A stretch of DNA of 64,000 bases from Myxococcus stipitatus DSM 14675. GTDB lineage: Bacteria > Myxococcota > Myxococcia > Myxococcales > Myxococcaceae. The position numbers were made by a program, and so were the translations under genes. Within the stretch, counting starts at the first letter, position 1, and every line of letters starts with the position of its first letter. Shown here piece after piece: positions 45,234 to 53,381 of this stretch. Location of the stretch: positions 62,001 through 126,000 of the forward strand of contig NC_020126.1 in assembly GCF_000331735.1 (NCBI RefSeq), in the 5' to 3' direction. Under the pieces are notes generated by a model that had not been told where the DNA came from, did no database searches, and was given only the letters and a program-made list of their open reading frames with translations.

Positions 45234-47186
45234 ATGCGTTCGTTCTGGAGGACCCTGGCCGTAGCCAGTGTGCTGTGCGTGGGCTGTTCGGATGACGAGC
45301 CGGGTCCTCCCGCGAAGCCCGAGGTGCTGCTCTCCCAGACACCGCTGTGGCAGGTGAAGGCGGACCCGAGCCGGACCAACGAGTGCTTTGGCGGCTCCGT
45401 GGCGCTCGCGGACTTCAATGGCGATGGCCGCAAGGACCTGGTGGTGGGCACGGAGCCTTGCTCGCGGCTGATGCGTGGGACTCCACACCCGGGCCGGGTG
45501 TCCGTCTTCGTGGGGCAGGAGTCCTACTTCTCCACCCAAGAGGTCTCCGCGTTGATGTCCTGGCCCAGCACGCATCCGCGGGCCTCCGGGACGGCGCTGA
45601 CGGTGGTGGCGGGCGACGTGAATGGAGACCGCTACGCGGACCTGCTCGTGCGCTCCCGCTATGGCGCCTCGGTCTTCCTGGGGCAGGAGAACCTGGAGGC
45701 GATGCTGGCCGAGCCTTCCTTCCGTGTGCCGGGGGCTGACCGGTTCCAGCTCTGGGGAGGCCACTTCGTCGACCTGAATGGAGACGGGCGCGACGACCTC
45801 ATCATCTCGCGCTCCAACGAGCAGCGCTTCTACCTGTCCACGCCGGGAGCGGCGGAGGGGCCCTTCACCCTGGTGCGCACCCGGCCGGGCTTCCTCTCCG
45901 CCACGCCCGTGGGGGACCTCAACGGGGACGGCGCGGACGACGTGCTGCTGCCGACGGAGGACGGCCAGCGGGGTTACTTCCTCGGCTGCAAGACGGGGGC
46001 GGCCTTCGCCTGCGACGGCCCCATCTCCGCCACGCCCTGGCGACTGGAGCCGCTGGGCCGTGGAGGACTCTCCCTGGCCGACATGAACGGGGACGGGCAC
46101 CCAGAGGCCTTCGTCTCCACGGAGAGGGGGCCGCTCCAGCTCCACCTCTCCCAGTCGGACGGAACCCTCTCCGCGTCGCCCATCTGGTCCACGATGGGCG
46201 ACCCCACCTTTCCCCTGCTGGGGACGGGAGCCTGGTCGGTCGGCGACCTGGATGGGGATGGTCAGCGCCAGGACTTCGTCATGGGAGCCTTGGGGCGGCT
46301 CTATTTCTTCTCGCCCGACGCGGGCGTCTCGCAAGACCTCGAGCCCGTCTGGTCCTGGCCGGAGGAGAACACCATCCCCAATGGCTACGACGTGTACCGG
46401 CGCTACGCCGTGGCGGTGCCTGGAGACCTGAATGGAGATGGCATCGATGACCTCATCGTGGCCAACACCGCGTCGGGAGACAGCCTCGAGCAGCCCGTGG
46501 GCGACGTGGCCATCTACTCCGGAGGGAAGGTGCCCCCGACGCGTCGCGAGCCTCCGTACATGCCCGCGCCCAGGGCCTGTGGCCTCGCGCTGGACCCGGT
46601 GAACGGCAAGCCAGACCTGACGGTGGACGCGGACGTGCTCAAGCGCACGGTGCACGTGATGTGGCGGACCTTCGGTGCGGACACGTGCGAGGTGCAGGAG
46701 CAGTGCGTGGGGGCCGCTGGCCGTCGCAAGCTCTTGCGCTTCAGCACCTCCATCCTGAACCTGGGCACCAAGGCCGCCGCCCTGCCCCCCATTGGCGAAA
46801 ACCCAGACATGTATGTCATGGACGAGTGCCACGGCCACTACCACCTCAACAACTTCGCGGCCTACGAGTTGCGCGACGCCAGCGGGAACACGGTGCTGTC
46901 GGGGCGCAAGCAGGGCTTCTACCTGGTGGACTTCCAGAGCTACTGCACGGACGCCTCGCCCGCGGACTACACCTTCGACCCGATGGGAATCTCCCCGGGC
47001 TGGGCGGACATCTACACGCTCGACACGCCGTGCCAGTGGGTGGACGTCACGGACCTGCCGGACGGCGACTACACCTTCCAGGTCAGCGTGGACACGCGGG
47101 ACATCGTCGACGAGGGGACAGTCCATCCCAACACGGTGGGCTTCCCGGTGCGCCTGGAGGGAGACACCGTGACGGTGCTGCCGTAA
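45234..47186 (+). CDS. FG-GAP propeller / lysyl-oxidase fusion lipoprotein, copy 2
   Basis: A tandem paralogue of 650 residues (signal MRSFWRTLAVASVLCVGC). It has the same blade series (DFNGDGRKDLVVG, DVNGDRYADLLVR, DLNGDGRDDLIIS and so on) and the same lysyl-oxidase end. The copper ligands are His533, His535 and His537 (DECHGHYHLNNF), which is even closer to the animal HxHYH motif. The cofactor residues are Lys559 and Tyr594. The last 70 residues are nearly identical to copy 1, while the propeller surfaces differ more, suggesting a recent duplication followed by divergence in binding. AAGGGGGAC precedes the ATG. It ends 13 bp before the cysteine desulfurase gene. Confidence 0.88.
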   Translation: MRSFWRTLAVASVLCVGCSDDEPGPPAKPEVLLSQTPLWQVKADPSRTNECFGGSVALADFNGDGRKDLVVGTEPCSRLMRGTPHPGRVSVFVGQESYFSTQEVSALMSWPSTHPRASGTALTVVAGDVNGDRYADLLVRSRYGASVFLGQENLEAMLAEPSFRVPGADRFQLWGGHFVDLNGDGRDDLIISRSNEQRFYLSTPGAAEGPFTLVRTRPGFLSATPVGDLNGDGADDVLLPTEDGQRGYFLGCKTGAAFACDGPISATPWRLEPLGRGGLSLADMNGDGHPEAFVSTERGPLQLHLSQSDGTLSASPIWSTMGDPTFPLLGTGAWSVGDLDGDGQRQDFVMGALGRLYFFSPDAGVSQDLEPVWSWPEENTIPNGYDVYRRYAVAVPGDLNGDGIDDLIVANTASGDSLEQPVGDVAIYSGGKVPPTRREPPYMPAPRACGLALDPVNGKPDLTVDADVLKRTVHVMWRTFGADTCEVQEQCVGAAGRRKLLRFSTSILNLGTKAAALPPIGENPDMYVMDECHGHYHLNNFAAYELRDASGNTVLSGRKQGFYLVDFQSYCTDASPADYTFDPMGISPGWADIYTLDTPCQWVDVTDLPDGDYTFQVSVDTRDIVDEGTVHPNTVGFPVRLEGDTVTVLP

Positions 47187-47199
47187 ACCTCGCGGGGCC

Positions 47200-48336
47200 A
47201 TGAGCCCCGAGCACCCGCTGTACCTGGACCACAACGCCACCACCCCCGTGGACCCGGAGGTGGTGGACGCGATGCTGCCGTACCTGCGCGAGCACTTCGG
47301 CAACCCCTCCAGCGGCCACCCCTACGGACGCCGCGCGCTCGAGGCGCTGGAGGAGGCCCGCGCGAAGGTGGCCGCGCTCATCGGCGCGAAGCCCTCCGAG
47401 GTCCTCTTCACCTCCGGCGGCACGGAGTCCAACAACCTGGCCATCCGAGGCACCGCCGAGTCCCGCGCGGAGCGCCGCCACGTCCTCACCTCCGTCATCG
47501 AGCACCCCGCCACCCGCCTGCCCTGCGACGCGCTGGAGTGGCGCGGCTGGCGCGTGACGTGGCTGCCCGTGGACGCGCAGGGCCGCGTGCGCGTGGAGGA
47601 CGCGGCGCGGGCGCTCGACCCGGAAACCGCACTCGTGTCACTGATGCACTCCAATAACGAGACGGGCGTGCTCCAGCCCGTGTCGGAGGTGGCGGCGCTG
47701 GCCCGTCGCCACGGCGTCACGGTGCACACGGACGCGGCGCAGTCGGTGGGGAAGGTGCCGGTGGACGTGACGGCGCTGGGGGTGGACCTCCTCACTCTGG
47801 TGGGGCACAAGCTGCGCGCGCCCAAGGGCGTGGGTGCGCTGTATGTGCGCCGGGGCACGCCGCTGCGTGCGGTGACGCTGGGCGGCGGGCAGGAGCGGAG
47901 CCTGCGGCCCGGGACGCAGAACGTCCCGTATGCGGTGGGCCTGGGCGTCGCGTGTGAGCTCGCGGGCCGCCGGCTGGCGAGGGGCCTGGCGGAGCAGGTG
48001 GCCCTGCGCGAGCGGCTGTGGACCCGGCTTCGTGTCTCGATTCCGGGATTGGCCTTGAGCGGTGAGGACGCGGAGCGGCTGCCCAACACACTCCATGTCC
48101 GCTTCCCTGGCGTGCGAGGCAGCGCGGTGCTGGACGCGGCACCCGAGGTCGCGGCGTCCACGGGCTCCGCATGTCACGAAGGGGGAGAGACGGCGTCCTC
48201 CGTCCTGCGGGCCATGGGGGTGGGCGAGCAGGAGGCCCTGGGCTCCGTGCGCCTGTCGCTGGGGCCGGAGACGTCGGCGGAGGAGGTGGACCAGGCGGCC
48301 GACGCACTCATCCGCGCATGGCGGCGGGTGGGATGA
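47200..48336 (+). CDS. Cysteine desulfurase (NifS/IscS-like)
   Basis: A PLP enzyme of 378 residues that takes sulfur from cysteine. It has the family start LYLDHNATTPVDPEVVDAML, the SGGTESNNLAIRG block, and the PLP Lys204 in LTLVGHKLRAPKGVGALYV. The persulfide-forming Cys325 lies in AASTGSACHEGGETASSVL, a NifS/IscS-type short catalytic loop. No scaffold (iscU, sufB) or thiouridylase gene is next to it, so it cannot be placed in a pathway. It follows the lysyl-oxidase gene closely but has no obvious link with it. Residual differences from true IscS (no LGHEH-type tail) make it a NifS-like paralogue. Confidence 0.9.
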   Translation: MSPEHPLYLDHNATTPVDPEVVDAMLPYLREHFGNPSSGHPYGRRALEALEEARAKVAALIGAKPSEVLFTSGGTESNNLAIRGTAESRAERRHVLTSVIEHPATRLPCDALEWRGWRVTWLPVDAQGRVRVEDAARALDPETALVSLMHSNNETGVLQPVSEVAALARRHGVTVHTDAAQSVGKVPVDVTALGVDLLTLVGHKLRAPKGVGALYVRRGTPLRAVTLGGGQERSLRPGTQNVPYAVGLGVACELAGRRLARGLAEQVALRERLWTRLRVSIPGLALSGEDAERLPNTLHVRFPGVRGSAVLDAAPEVAASTGSACHEGGETASSVLRAMGVGEQEALGSVRLSLGPETSAEEVDQAADALIRAWRRVG

Positions 48337-48433
48337 AATCCGTCATGCAATCAACCCCAGGGCTCTGGCGTAGGAGCAGGAACCGGAGCATGCATCCGGT
48401 GCGGCGCCGCGCGCCTGTGCGAGAGGTTTCTAC

Positions 48434-49660
48434 GTGAGCTTCAGGGTCGACGTGTGGGAGGGCGGGCGCATCGCCTTGTTCTCGCTGAAGGCGAACCGTC
48501 TGCGGACCGTGCTGACGACGGTGGGCATCGGCGTGGGGGTCTGCACCCTCCTGGCCATCGTCGGCATCATCCAGGGCATCAACCAGTCGTTCGCGGACCA
48601 GCTCGAGCAGATTGGCTCCAACACGATTCAGGTCTCCAAGTTCCCTTGGACCATGGGCGGGGACTGGTGGGAGTACCGCAATCGGAAGAACCTGTCGGCG
48701 GACCTGGTCCCCGCCATCCTCAAGTCCTCCGAGCACGTGGTGGCGGCGGCGCCCATCTACTTCGAGCGCGCGGAGGCGCGGTTCCTGGATCGACGGATGT
48801 CATCGGTGCTGGTGCTGGGCACCACGCCGGACGCGGCCATCATCTCCTCGTTCTTCGTGGACCTGGGCCGCTTCCTCACCACGGCGGACGTGGAGACACG
48901 CTCGCAGGTGGTGGTGTTGGGCTCGGAGGTGGCGCGCACGCTGTTCCCCGGGCTCAATCCCTTGGGCCACCGGCTGGTGCTGGGCAGCAAGCCCTACCGC
49001 GTGGTGGGCGTCATGGAGTCCAAGGGCACGGTGCTGGGGGACAACCAGGACCTGCAGGTCTTCATCCCCTACCGCTCCTTCCAGTCGCACTTCGGCAAGC
49101 GCAACTCGCCCGTCATCAACGTGATGGTGGACTCGCCAGACAACGTGCTCTCGGCGCAGGACCTCATCGGCGCGGCGCTGCGGCGCGAGCGCAAGACTCC
49201 GCCCGGGGCGGGTGATGACTTCGCGCTCAACCGGCCGGAGCAATTGGCCAACATGTACGCGCAGCTCACGGGGGCGCTGTACGGCGCGGCCACGGGCGTG
49301 GGGTTGATTACGCTGCTGGTGGGCGGCATCGGCATCATGAACATCATGCTGGTGTCGGTGCGCGAGCGGACGCGGGAGATTGGCGTGCGGCGCGCGCTGG
49401 GCGCTCGCAAGCGCACCATCATCATCCAGTTCCTGATGGAGGCCGCGAGCGTGTCCGCGGTGGGCGGGGTGATGGGGACGCTGGTGGGGCTGGGCCTGGC
49501 GAAGACGGTGTCGTGGATAACGCCCCTGGCGGCGGCGGTGCAGCCGCTGACGATTGTCGGAGGCGTGGGCTTCGCGGCGGCGGTGGGCCTGCTGTTCGGC
49601 ATCTGGCCCGCGGCGCGAGCGGCGAACCTGGACCCGGTGGAAGCACTCCGCCACGACTGA
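48434..49660 (+). CDS. MacB-like ABC transporter permease 1
   Basis: A four-helix permease of 408 residues: one N-terminal helix (RTVLTTVGIGVGVCTLLAIV), a large periplasmic MacB-core domain, and three C-terminal helices in the FtsX domain. The family block LVGGIGIMNIMLVSVRERTR followed by EIGVRRALGARKRTIIIQFL is diagnostic, as is the ending IWPAARAANLDPVEALRHD. Such proteins use ATP hydrolysis by a separate or fused ATPase for mechanotransmission or lipoprotein/macrolide export. No ATPase domain is fused and none lies beside it. GAGAGG precedes the GTG. A second permease follows 17 bp later. Confidence 0.9.
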   Translation: MSFRVDVWEGGRIALFSLKANRLRTVLTTVGIGVGVCTLLAIVGIIQGINQSFADQLEQIGSNTIQVSKFPWTMGGDWWEYRNRKNLSADLVPAILKSSEHVVAAAPIYFERAEARFLDRRMSSVLVLGTTPDAAIISSFFVDLGRFLTTADVETRSQVVVLGSEVARTLFPGLNPLGHRLVLGSKPYRVVGVMESKGTVLGDNQDLQVFIPYRSFQSHFGKRNSPVINVMVDSPDNVLSAQDLIGAALRRERKTPPGAGDDFALNRPEQLANMYAQLTGALYGAATGVGLITLLVGGIGIMNIMLVSVRERTREIGVRRALGARKRTIIIQFLMEAASVSAVGGVMGTLVGLGLAKTVSWITPLAAAVQPLTIVGGVGFAAAVGLLFGIWPAARAANLDPVEALRHD

Positions 49661-49677
49661 GCCGAGGAACTTCTTCC

Positions 49678-50901
49678 ATGATGGCCTTGCTGGATACCTT
49701 GCGGTTGGCGTTCGGGACCTTCGTCTCCAACCCGCTGCGCTCCTTCCTGACGCTGCTGGGCATCGTCATCGGCGCCACCACGGTGGTGTCGATGATGGGA
49801 ATCATCGAGGGCCTGCGCAACGAAGTGAACGAGAACATGTCGGAGCTGGGCTCCAACTGCTTCCAGGTGCAGCGGTTGCCTTTTGGCGCGGGCAACCTGT
49901 CGGCGGCGGAGATGGCGCGGCGGCCGCGCTTCACCGACGCGGACCTGGAGGCCATCATCAAGCTGCCCTCGGTGTTGACGGCGGCGGGTGAGGACTCGAA
50001 GGGCGGGCAGAAGATGTACACGGCGCTGCGTGAGACGCGCGCCAACGTAGGCGTGTGGGCGGGGACGCCGGAGTACTTCCAGACGAACTCGGTGACGGTG
50101 GCGACGGGGCGTGCCTTCACGGACGTGGAGTATCTGGATGGCCGTCAGGTGGCGGTGGTGGGACCCAACATCGCGGACGTGTTGTGGCCCGGCATGCAGC
50201 CCCTGGGGCAGTCATTCCGCCTGAAGGGCCGCACGTTCGTGGTGGTGGGCACGCTCCAGCGCAAGGGGAGCTTCCTGGGCGGTGGCGGGCAGGACAACAG
50301 CCTGATGATTCCGCTGACCACCTTCCGTCCGCTGTTCGGGGTGAGCGACTACCGCGTGAGCGTCCAGGCGCACTCCGGGGAAGTGGTCAAGCGGGCACAG
50401 GATGAGGTGACGCTCCTGATGCGCCGGCGTCATGGCCTGACGCCGCTGGAGCCGGATGACTTCTTCGTGTTCTCCAACGAGAGCGCCACGGAGATGTTCA
50501 ACGGCATGTCCAAGGTGATTTCCGCGGCCAGCTTCGGGGTGTGTCTGTTGTCGCTGCTGGTGGGCGGCATCGGCATCCTGAACATCATGCTGGTGGCCGT
50601 GACGGAGCGAACGCGGGAGATTGGCATCCGCAAGGCGCTGGGCGCGAAGAAGCGGCGCATCCTGGCGCAGTTCGCCACGGAGGCGGTGGTGCTGTCGCTG
50701 GCCGGTGGCTTGCTGGGCGTGCTCCTGGGGATTGGCGCGTCCCACCTGGTGCGCTGGGTGATTGGCCTGCCCACCGAGGTGCCTGCCTGGGCGGTCTGGC
50801 TGTCGCTCGCGATGAGCAGCGGTGTGGGCCTGGGCTTCGGTATCTACCCGGCCGCACGCGCGGCGAAGCTGGACCCCGTGGAGGCGATGCGAACAGAGTA
50901 G
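49678..50901 (+). CDS. MacB-like ABC transporter permease 2
   Basis: A paralogue of the preceding permease, 407 residues, with the same layout: PLRSFLTLLGIVIGATTVVS at the N-terminus, a MacB-core, then LVGGIGILNIMLVAVTERTR, EIGIRKALGAKKRRILAQFA and IYPAARAAKLDPVEAMRTE. The two probably pair as a heterodimer. The ATG at 49678 follows AGGAA at a good distance; the next in-frame codon is also ATG. The ATPase and any periplasmic adaptor must be encoded elsewhere. Confidence 0.9.
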   Translation: MMALLDTLRLAFGTFVSNPLRSFLTLLGIVIGATTVVSMMGIIEGLRNEVNENMSELGSNCFQVQRLPFGAGNLSAAEMARRPRFTDADLEAIIKLPSVLTAAGEDSKGGQKMYTALRETRANVGVWAGTPEYFQTNSVTVATGRAFTDVEYLDGRQVAVVGPNIADVLWPGMQPLGQSFRLKGRTFVVVGTLQRKGSFLGGGGQDNSLMIPLTTFRPLFGVSDYRVSVQAHSGEVVKRAQDEVTLLMRRRHGLTPLEPDDFFVFSNESATEMFNGMSKVISAASFGVCLLSLLVGGIGILNIMLVAVTERTREIGIRKALGAKKRRILAQFATEAVVLSLAGGLLGVLLGIGASHLVRWVIGLPTEVPAWAVWLSLAMSSGVGLGFGIYPAARAAKLDPVEAMRTE

Positions 50902-50931
50902 GCGCGGCTGCTCCGAGCGTTGGGAGTTCGC

Positions 50932-51471
50932 GTGCCGACTCGATACTTCAGGCTCACTGAAGCGGTGGAAGCGGGCGACTGGTCCCTGGGAGACCTGCTG
51001 GACGAAAAGGGCCGGGAGCTGGAGGACCCGTCGCGGTTCACCTCGGGGCAGCCCGTTGCTGCCTCGGGGCCCCTGAAGCTTCGTGTTCGAGAGCAGGGGC
51101 GGCGGCGCGACTTCACCTTGGCTGGCGCCAGCGGGATTCCCGTGCTGCACAGCAAGATGTCGAACTGCTTCGCTGAGTTCGCCGCCGAGGAGACTCAACT
51201 GCTGTCCGTGGCCGTCAAAGGCGGCTCGGGTGAGTACCATGTCCTCGTGGCCACCCAGCGCGTGGCGTGTTCGTCGGAGATGCAGGTCGGGAATGTGGCC
51301 ACCTCTGGCGACACTCGCGGCGTCGGAGGGATGCGGATCGACCCGGGGAAGGTCGGCGGACTCCTGGTGTTTCGCGCCGCGGGAGGCGCCGACGCGCTCA
51401 TCATCTCCGAGCACCTCAAGAGCGTCCTGGAGCGCGCCAGGCTCAGAGGCGTGGCCTACGAGGAAGTCTGA
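50932..51471 (+). CDS. Imm11-family immunity protein, no toxin adjacent
   Basis: A protein of 179 residues that matches the Imm11 (DUF1629) family common in myxobacterial toxin-immunity loci. Family features are the start PTRYFRLTEAVEAGDWSLGD, the middle DFTLAGASGIPVLHSKMSN, VFAEL-like NCFAEFAAEETQLLSVAV, and the ending GGMRIDPGKVGGLLVFRAAG with ALIISEHLKSVLERA. The usual upstream toxin gene is missing; an ABC permease gene lies there instead, 30 bp away. The GTG at 50932 matches the family start and has GGGAG eight bases before it; the TTG at 50920 is less likely. It may be an orphan immunity gene protecting against a toxin of other strains. Confidence 0.75.
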   Translation: MPTRYFRLTEAVEAGDWSLGDLLDEKGRELEDPSRFTSGQPVAASGPLKLRVREQGRRRDFTLAGASGIPVLHSKMSNCFAEFAAEETQLLSVAVKGGSGEYHVLVATQRVACSSEMQVGNVATSGDTRGVGGMRIDPGKVGGLLVFRAAGGADALIISEHLKSVLERARLRGVAYEEV

Positions 51472-51562
51472 GCCGACCTGGCACGCAGGGCGAAGCGGCA
51501 CTCCGGTGAGGCCTCGCGCCCGGAGCGAATGCGCCACCTGAAATCGACCTGTGTCTCGTGAG

Positions 51563-51601
51563 AAGGGGCCTGCTCCGCGTCATGCGCGGACCAGGCCCCT
51601 T
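51563..51601. terminator. Strong bidirectional terminator hairpin
   Basis: The arms AAGGGGCCTG (51563-51572) and CAGGCCCCTT (51592-51601) form a perfect 10-bp stem, extended inward by TCCGCG/CGCGGA across one mismatch. It lies between the convergent Imm11 gene and the small peptide gene. Confidence 0.7.
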
Positions 51602-51613
51602 TGGACTTCGAGA

Positions 51614-51781
51614 CTACGGGCAGGGAGCCGTGCAGATGAGCTGGCCGGTGATGGGGTGCTTGTAACAAATCGGGGCGCACTCAGAGGCAGGGGCCGCCGA
51701 CTTGAAGCCCGTCGTCACGGTAAAGACCGCGGCGACGGCGGCGAGGACAGCGGCAACACGGAGGTTCTTGCGAGCCGACAT
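51614..51781 (-). CDS. Small secreted Cys-rich peptide (55 residues)
   Basis: A short gene with clear signals. AGGAG lies about nine bases before the ATG at 51781. The product has a signal peptide (MSARKNLRVAAVLAAVAAVF, cut near GFKSAAPAS) and leaves a mature peptide of about 25 residues with four cysteines: ECAPICYKHPITGQLICTAP then CP. Two disulfides are possible. An AT-rich stretch at about 51830-51890 upstream suits a promoter, and a strong terminator follows. I do not recognise the family. It could be a signalling or antimicrobial peptide, or an envelope factor; nothing in the sequence decides. Confidence 0.6.
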   Translation of the reverse strand: MSARKNLRVAAVLAAVAAVFTVTTGFKSAAPASECAPICYKHPITGQLICTAPCP

Positions 51782-51947
51782 GGTGTGTCTCCTGAATGTG
51801 AATCCGTACGGCCCCGACAAGATGCTGTTGTCGGCAATGAAAGACAACTGAGAATTATCAAGACACCCTAGATACGTCTGGGTTGGAAAGTTGGACACCC
51901 GCTTCGCCGGGTGATGCGAAGCGTTTGTCTTTGGGTCGGCGCGGGCG

Positions 51948-52586
51948 TCAGAACCGGAAGGTGGTGCCCAGCTGGAGGAGTGGCTCGAACGACTCCGTTT
52001 CCGTACGTGTCGTCTCTCCGGGCTCCCGAGGACACACGAAGTAGATGCAGACGGGCAGCAACGGCGGCTCGCTCTTGGTCCGCGTGACGACGTGCTGGAC
52101 ACCCGCTCCGAGCGAGATGAGCCAGCGGTTCGCGAACGCATGGGAGTAGCCCACGAGCGCGCTCAAGGACTGGCGGCGGCCACTGTTCTCGTAGCCGGTG
52201 TCCGCGTCCGTGCCGGAGTCGAACCAGGTGAGGGCGCCCTGCGCGGACACGAAGGCACCCTGCAAGGGTCGCTCGCCGAAGGAGATGCGCCCTCCCGCCT
52301 GCACGCCCAGGCCCAGGTTGTTCGTCGTGAGGAGCGTGCCGGCGAACACGGAGAGGTGGTCATCGAACGCCCGCTCCATGCTCACCGAGAGGGCGGGGGA
52401 CTCACCGCCCTTCGCGTCCAGGCGATGCGTGTGTCCCTGGACGCCGACGTTGAGCGCCGTCTTCAGGGGCTTGGTCCCGGGCGGCGGCGCGGGCCGCGCG
52501 GAGACCTCCTCTTGCGCGTGCGCGAAGGTGGGGAGGGTGAGCAGTCCTGCGAGAAGAAACGGCAGTCGATGGCGGGGGAGGTCCAT
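51948..52586 (-). CDS. Outer-membrane beta-barrel protein
   Basis: A protein of 212 residues with a signal peptide (MDLPRHRLPFLLAGLLTLPT, cut after AHA) and alternating aromatic and polar residues typical of barrel strands (SVSMERAFDDHLSVFAGTLL, GLGVQAGGRISFGERPLQGA, GAFVSAQGALTWFD, SLSALVGYSHAFANRWLISL). It ends in the barrel-sorting signature LGTTFRF with a C-terminal Phe. A likely disulfide loop (PVCIYFVCPR) lies in one hairpin. I chose the ATG at 52586 because it starts the signal peptide. The frame is open to 52742 without support. Substrate and role unknown. Confidence 0.75.
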   Translation of the reverse strand: MDLPRHRLPFLLAGLLTLPTFAHAQEEVSARPAPPPGTKPLKTALNVGVQGHTHRLDAKGGESPALSVSMERAFDDHLSVFAGTLLTTNNLGLGVQAGGRISFGERPLQGAFVSAQGALTWFDSGTDADTGYENSGRRQSLSALVGYSHAFANRWLISLGAGVQHVVTRTKSEPPLLPVCIYFVCPREPGETTRTETESFEPLLQLGTTFRF

Positions 52587-52798
52587 GGCGCGTGCCCATG
52601 GCAAGGGATGTGCCGCGCGGAAGTCCCGGTGAAGACACGCGAGGAGGACGGCGAGGTGTGCAAACGCGTGCACAAGTGCGAAGGCCACCGCCTCGTGCTG
52701 CGTGACGAAGGTGGCGGCGGAGGTCGCTCGCGGGGGCGGCACCCGGTGGGTTGGGGGAGGGAGGCACTGGCCATGGGCCCGTGGTAAGGGCTGCGGGC

Positions 52799-53332
52799 AT
52801 GAGCACTCAGGATGCGATGGGGCCGGTGGTGGTTCGTGACGCGCGGCCCGAGGACGACGGTGTGGTGGGAGAGCTGCTGGTCGAGGCCTTCATCACCCAG
52901 TACGCGAAGAAGCTTCCGGAGGTCGTCTACACGGATGAGCGCAAGCGCGAGCTGCGGGACGTGGCCGCGCGGCGGAAGATTGCCTCGGTGAAGGTGGCCG
53001 AGCTCGCGGGCGAGGTGGTGGGCACGGTGGCCCTCTTTCCTCCCGGCGCGCCGGGCTCCGAGGCGTGGCTGCCCAACGCGGCGGACCTGCGCGGCCTGGC
53101 CACCTCCGTGAAGCTGCACGGCAAGGGCCTGAGCCGGCCGCTGCTCGACGCCGCGGAGGACCAGGCCCGGAGCTGGGGCGTGGATGCCATCTGCCTCCAC
53201 GTCCGCCGAGGCGCCGAGGGCGTGGCGCGCATGTACATGAACCGCGGCTACGTGCGGGAGCCCTCGGGCGACATGTCGCTGCCGTCCGTGTTCCTGGAGG
53301 CGTACGTGATGCGCCTGAAGTCACCGGCGTGA
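52799..53332 (+). CDS. GNAT-family N-acetyltransferase
   Basis: An acetyltransferase of 177 residues. The N-terminal strand reads VVVRDARPEDDGVVGELLVE, then VKVAELAGEVVGTVALFP. The acetyl-CoA loop region (LATSVKLHGKGLSRPLLDAA) has the shape of motif A, with HGKGLS in place of the usual Q/RxxGxG/A. RMYMNRGYVREPSGDMSLPS is a typical motif B ending. The start at 52799 follows AAGGG. The substrate is unknown. It faces away from the barrel gene and converges with the sheath-fusion gene over a terminator. Confidence 0.85.
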   Translation: MSTQDAMGPVVVRDARPEDDGVVGELLVEAFITQYAKKLPEVVYTDERKRELRDVAARRKIASVKVAELAGEVVGTVALFPPGAPGSEAWLPNAADLRGLATSVKLHGKGLSRPLLDAAEDQARSWGVDAICLHVRRGAEGVARMYMNRGYVREPSGDMSLPSVFLEAYVMRLKSPA

Positions 53333-53338
53333 CGCCGT

Positions 53339-53368
53339 CCTCCGGGCTCGCGCGTGCCCGCCCGGAGG
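53339..53368. terminator. Bidirectional terminator hairpin
   Basis: A 9-bp perfect stem, CCTCCGGGC (53339-53347) with GCCCGGAGG (53360-53368), lies in the 49-bp gap between the convergent acetyltransferase and sheath-fusion genes. Confidence 0.55.
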
Positions 53369-53381
53369 CGCGTCGCCGCGG

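Noticed and set aside
43184-47186. The FG-GAP tandem as integrin-like adhesins only
   Set aside because: The C-terminal 200 residues are not blades; they carry the full lysyl-oxidase copper and cofactor pattern, so a plain adhesin call would miss the enzyme.
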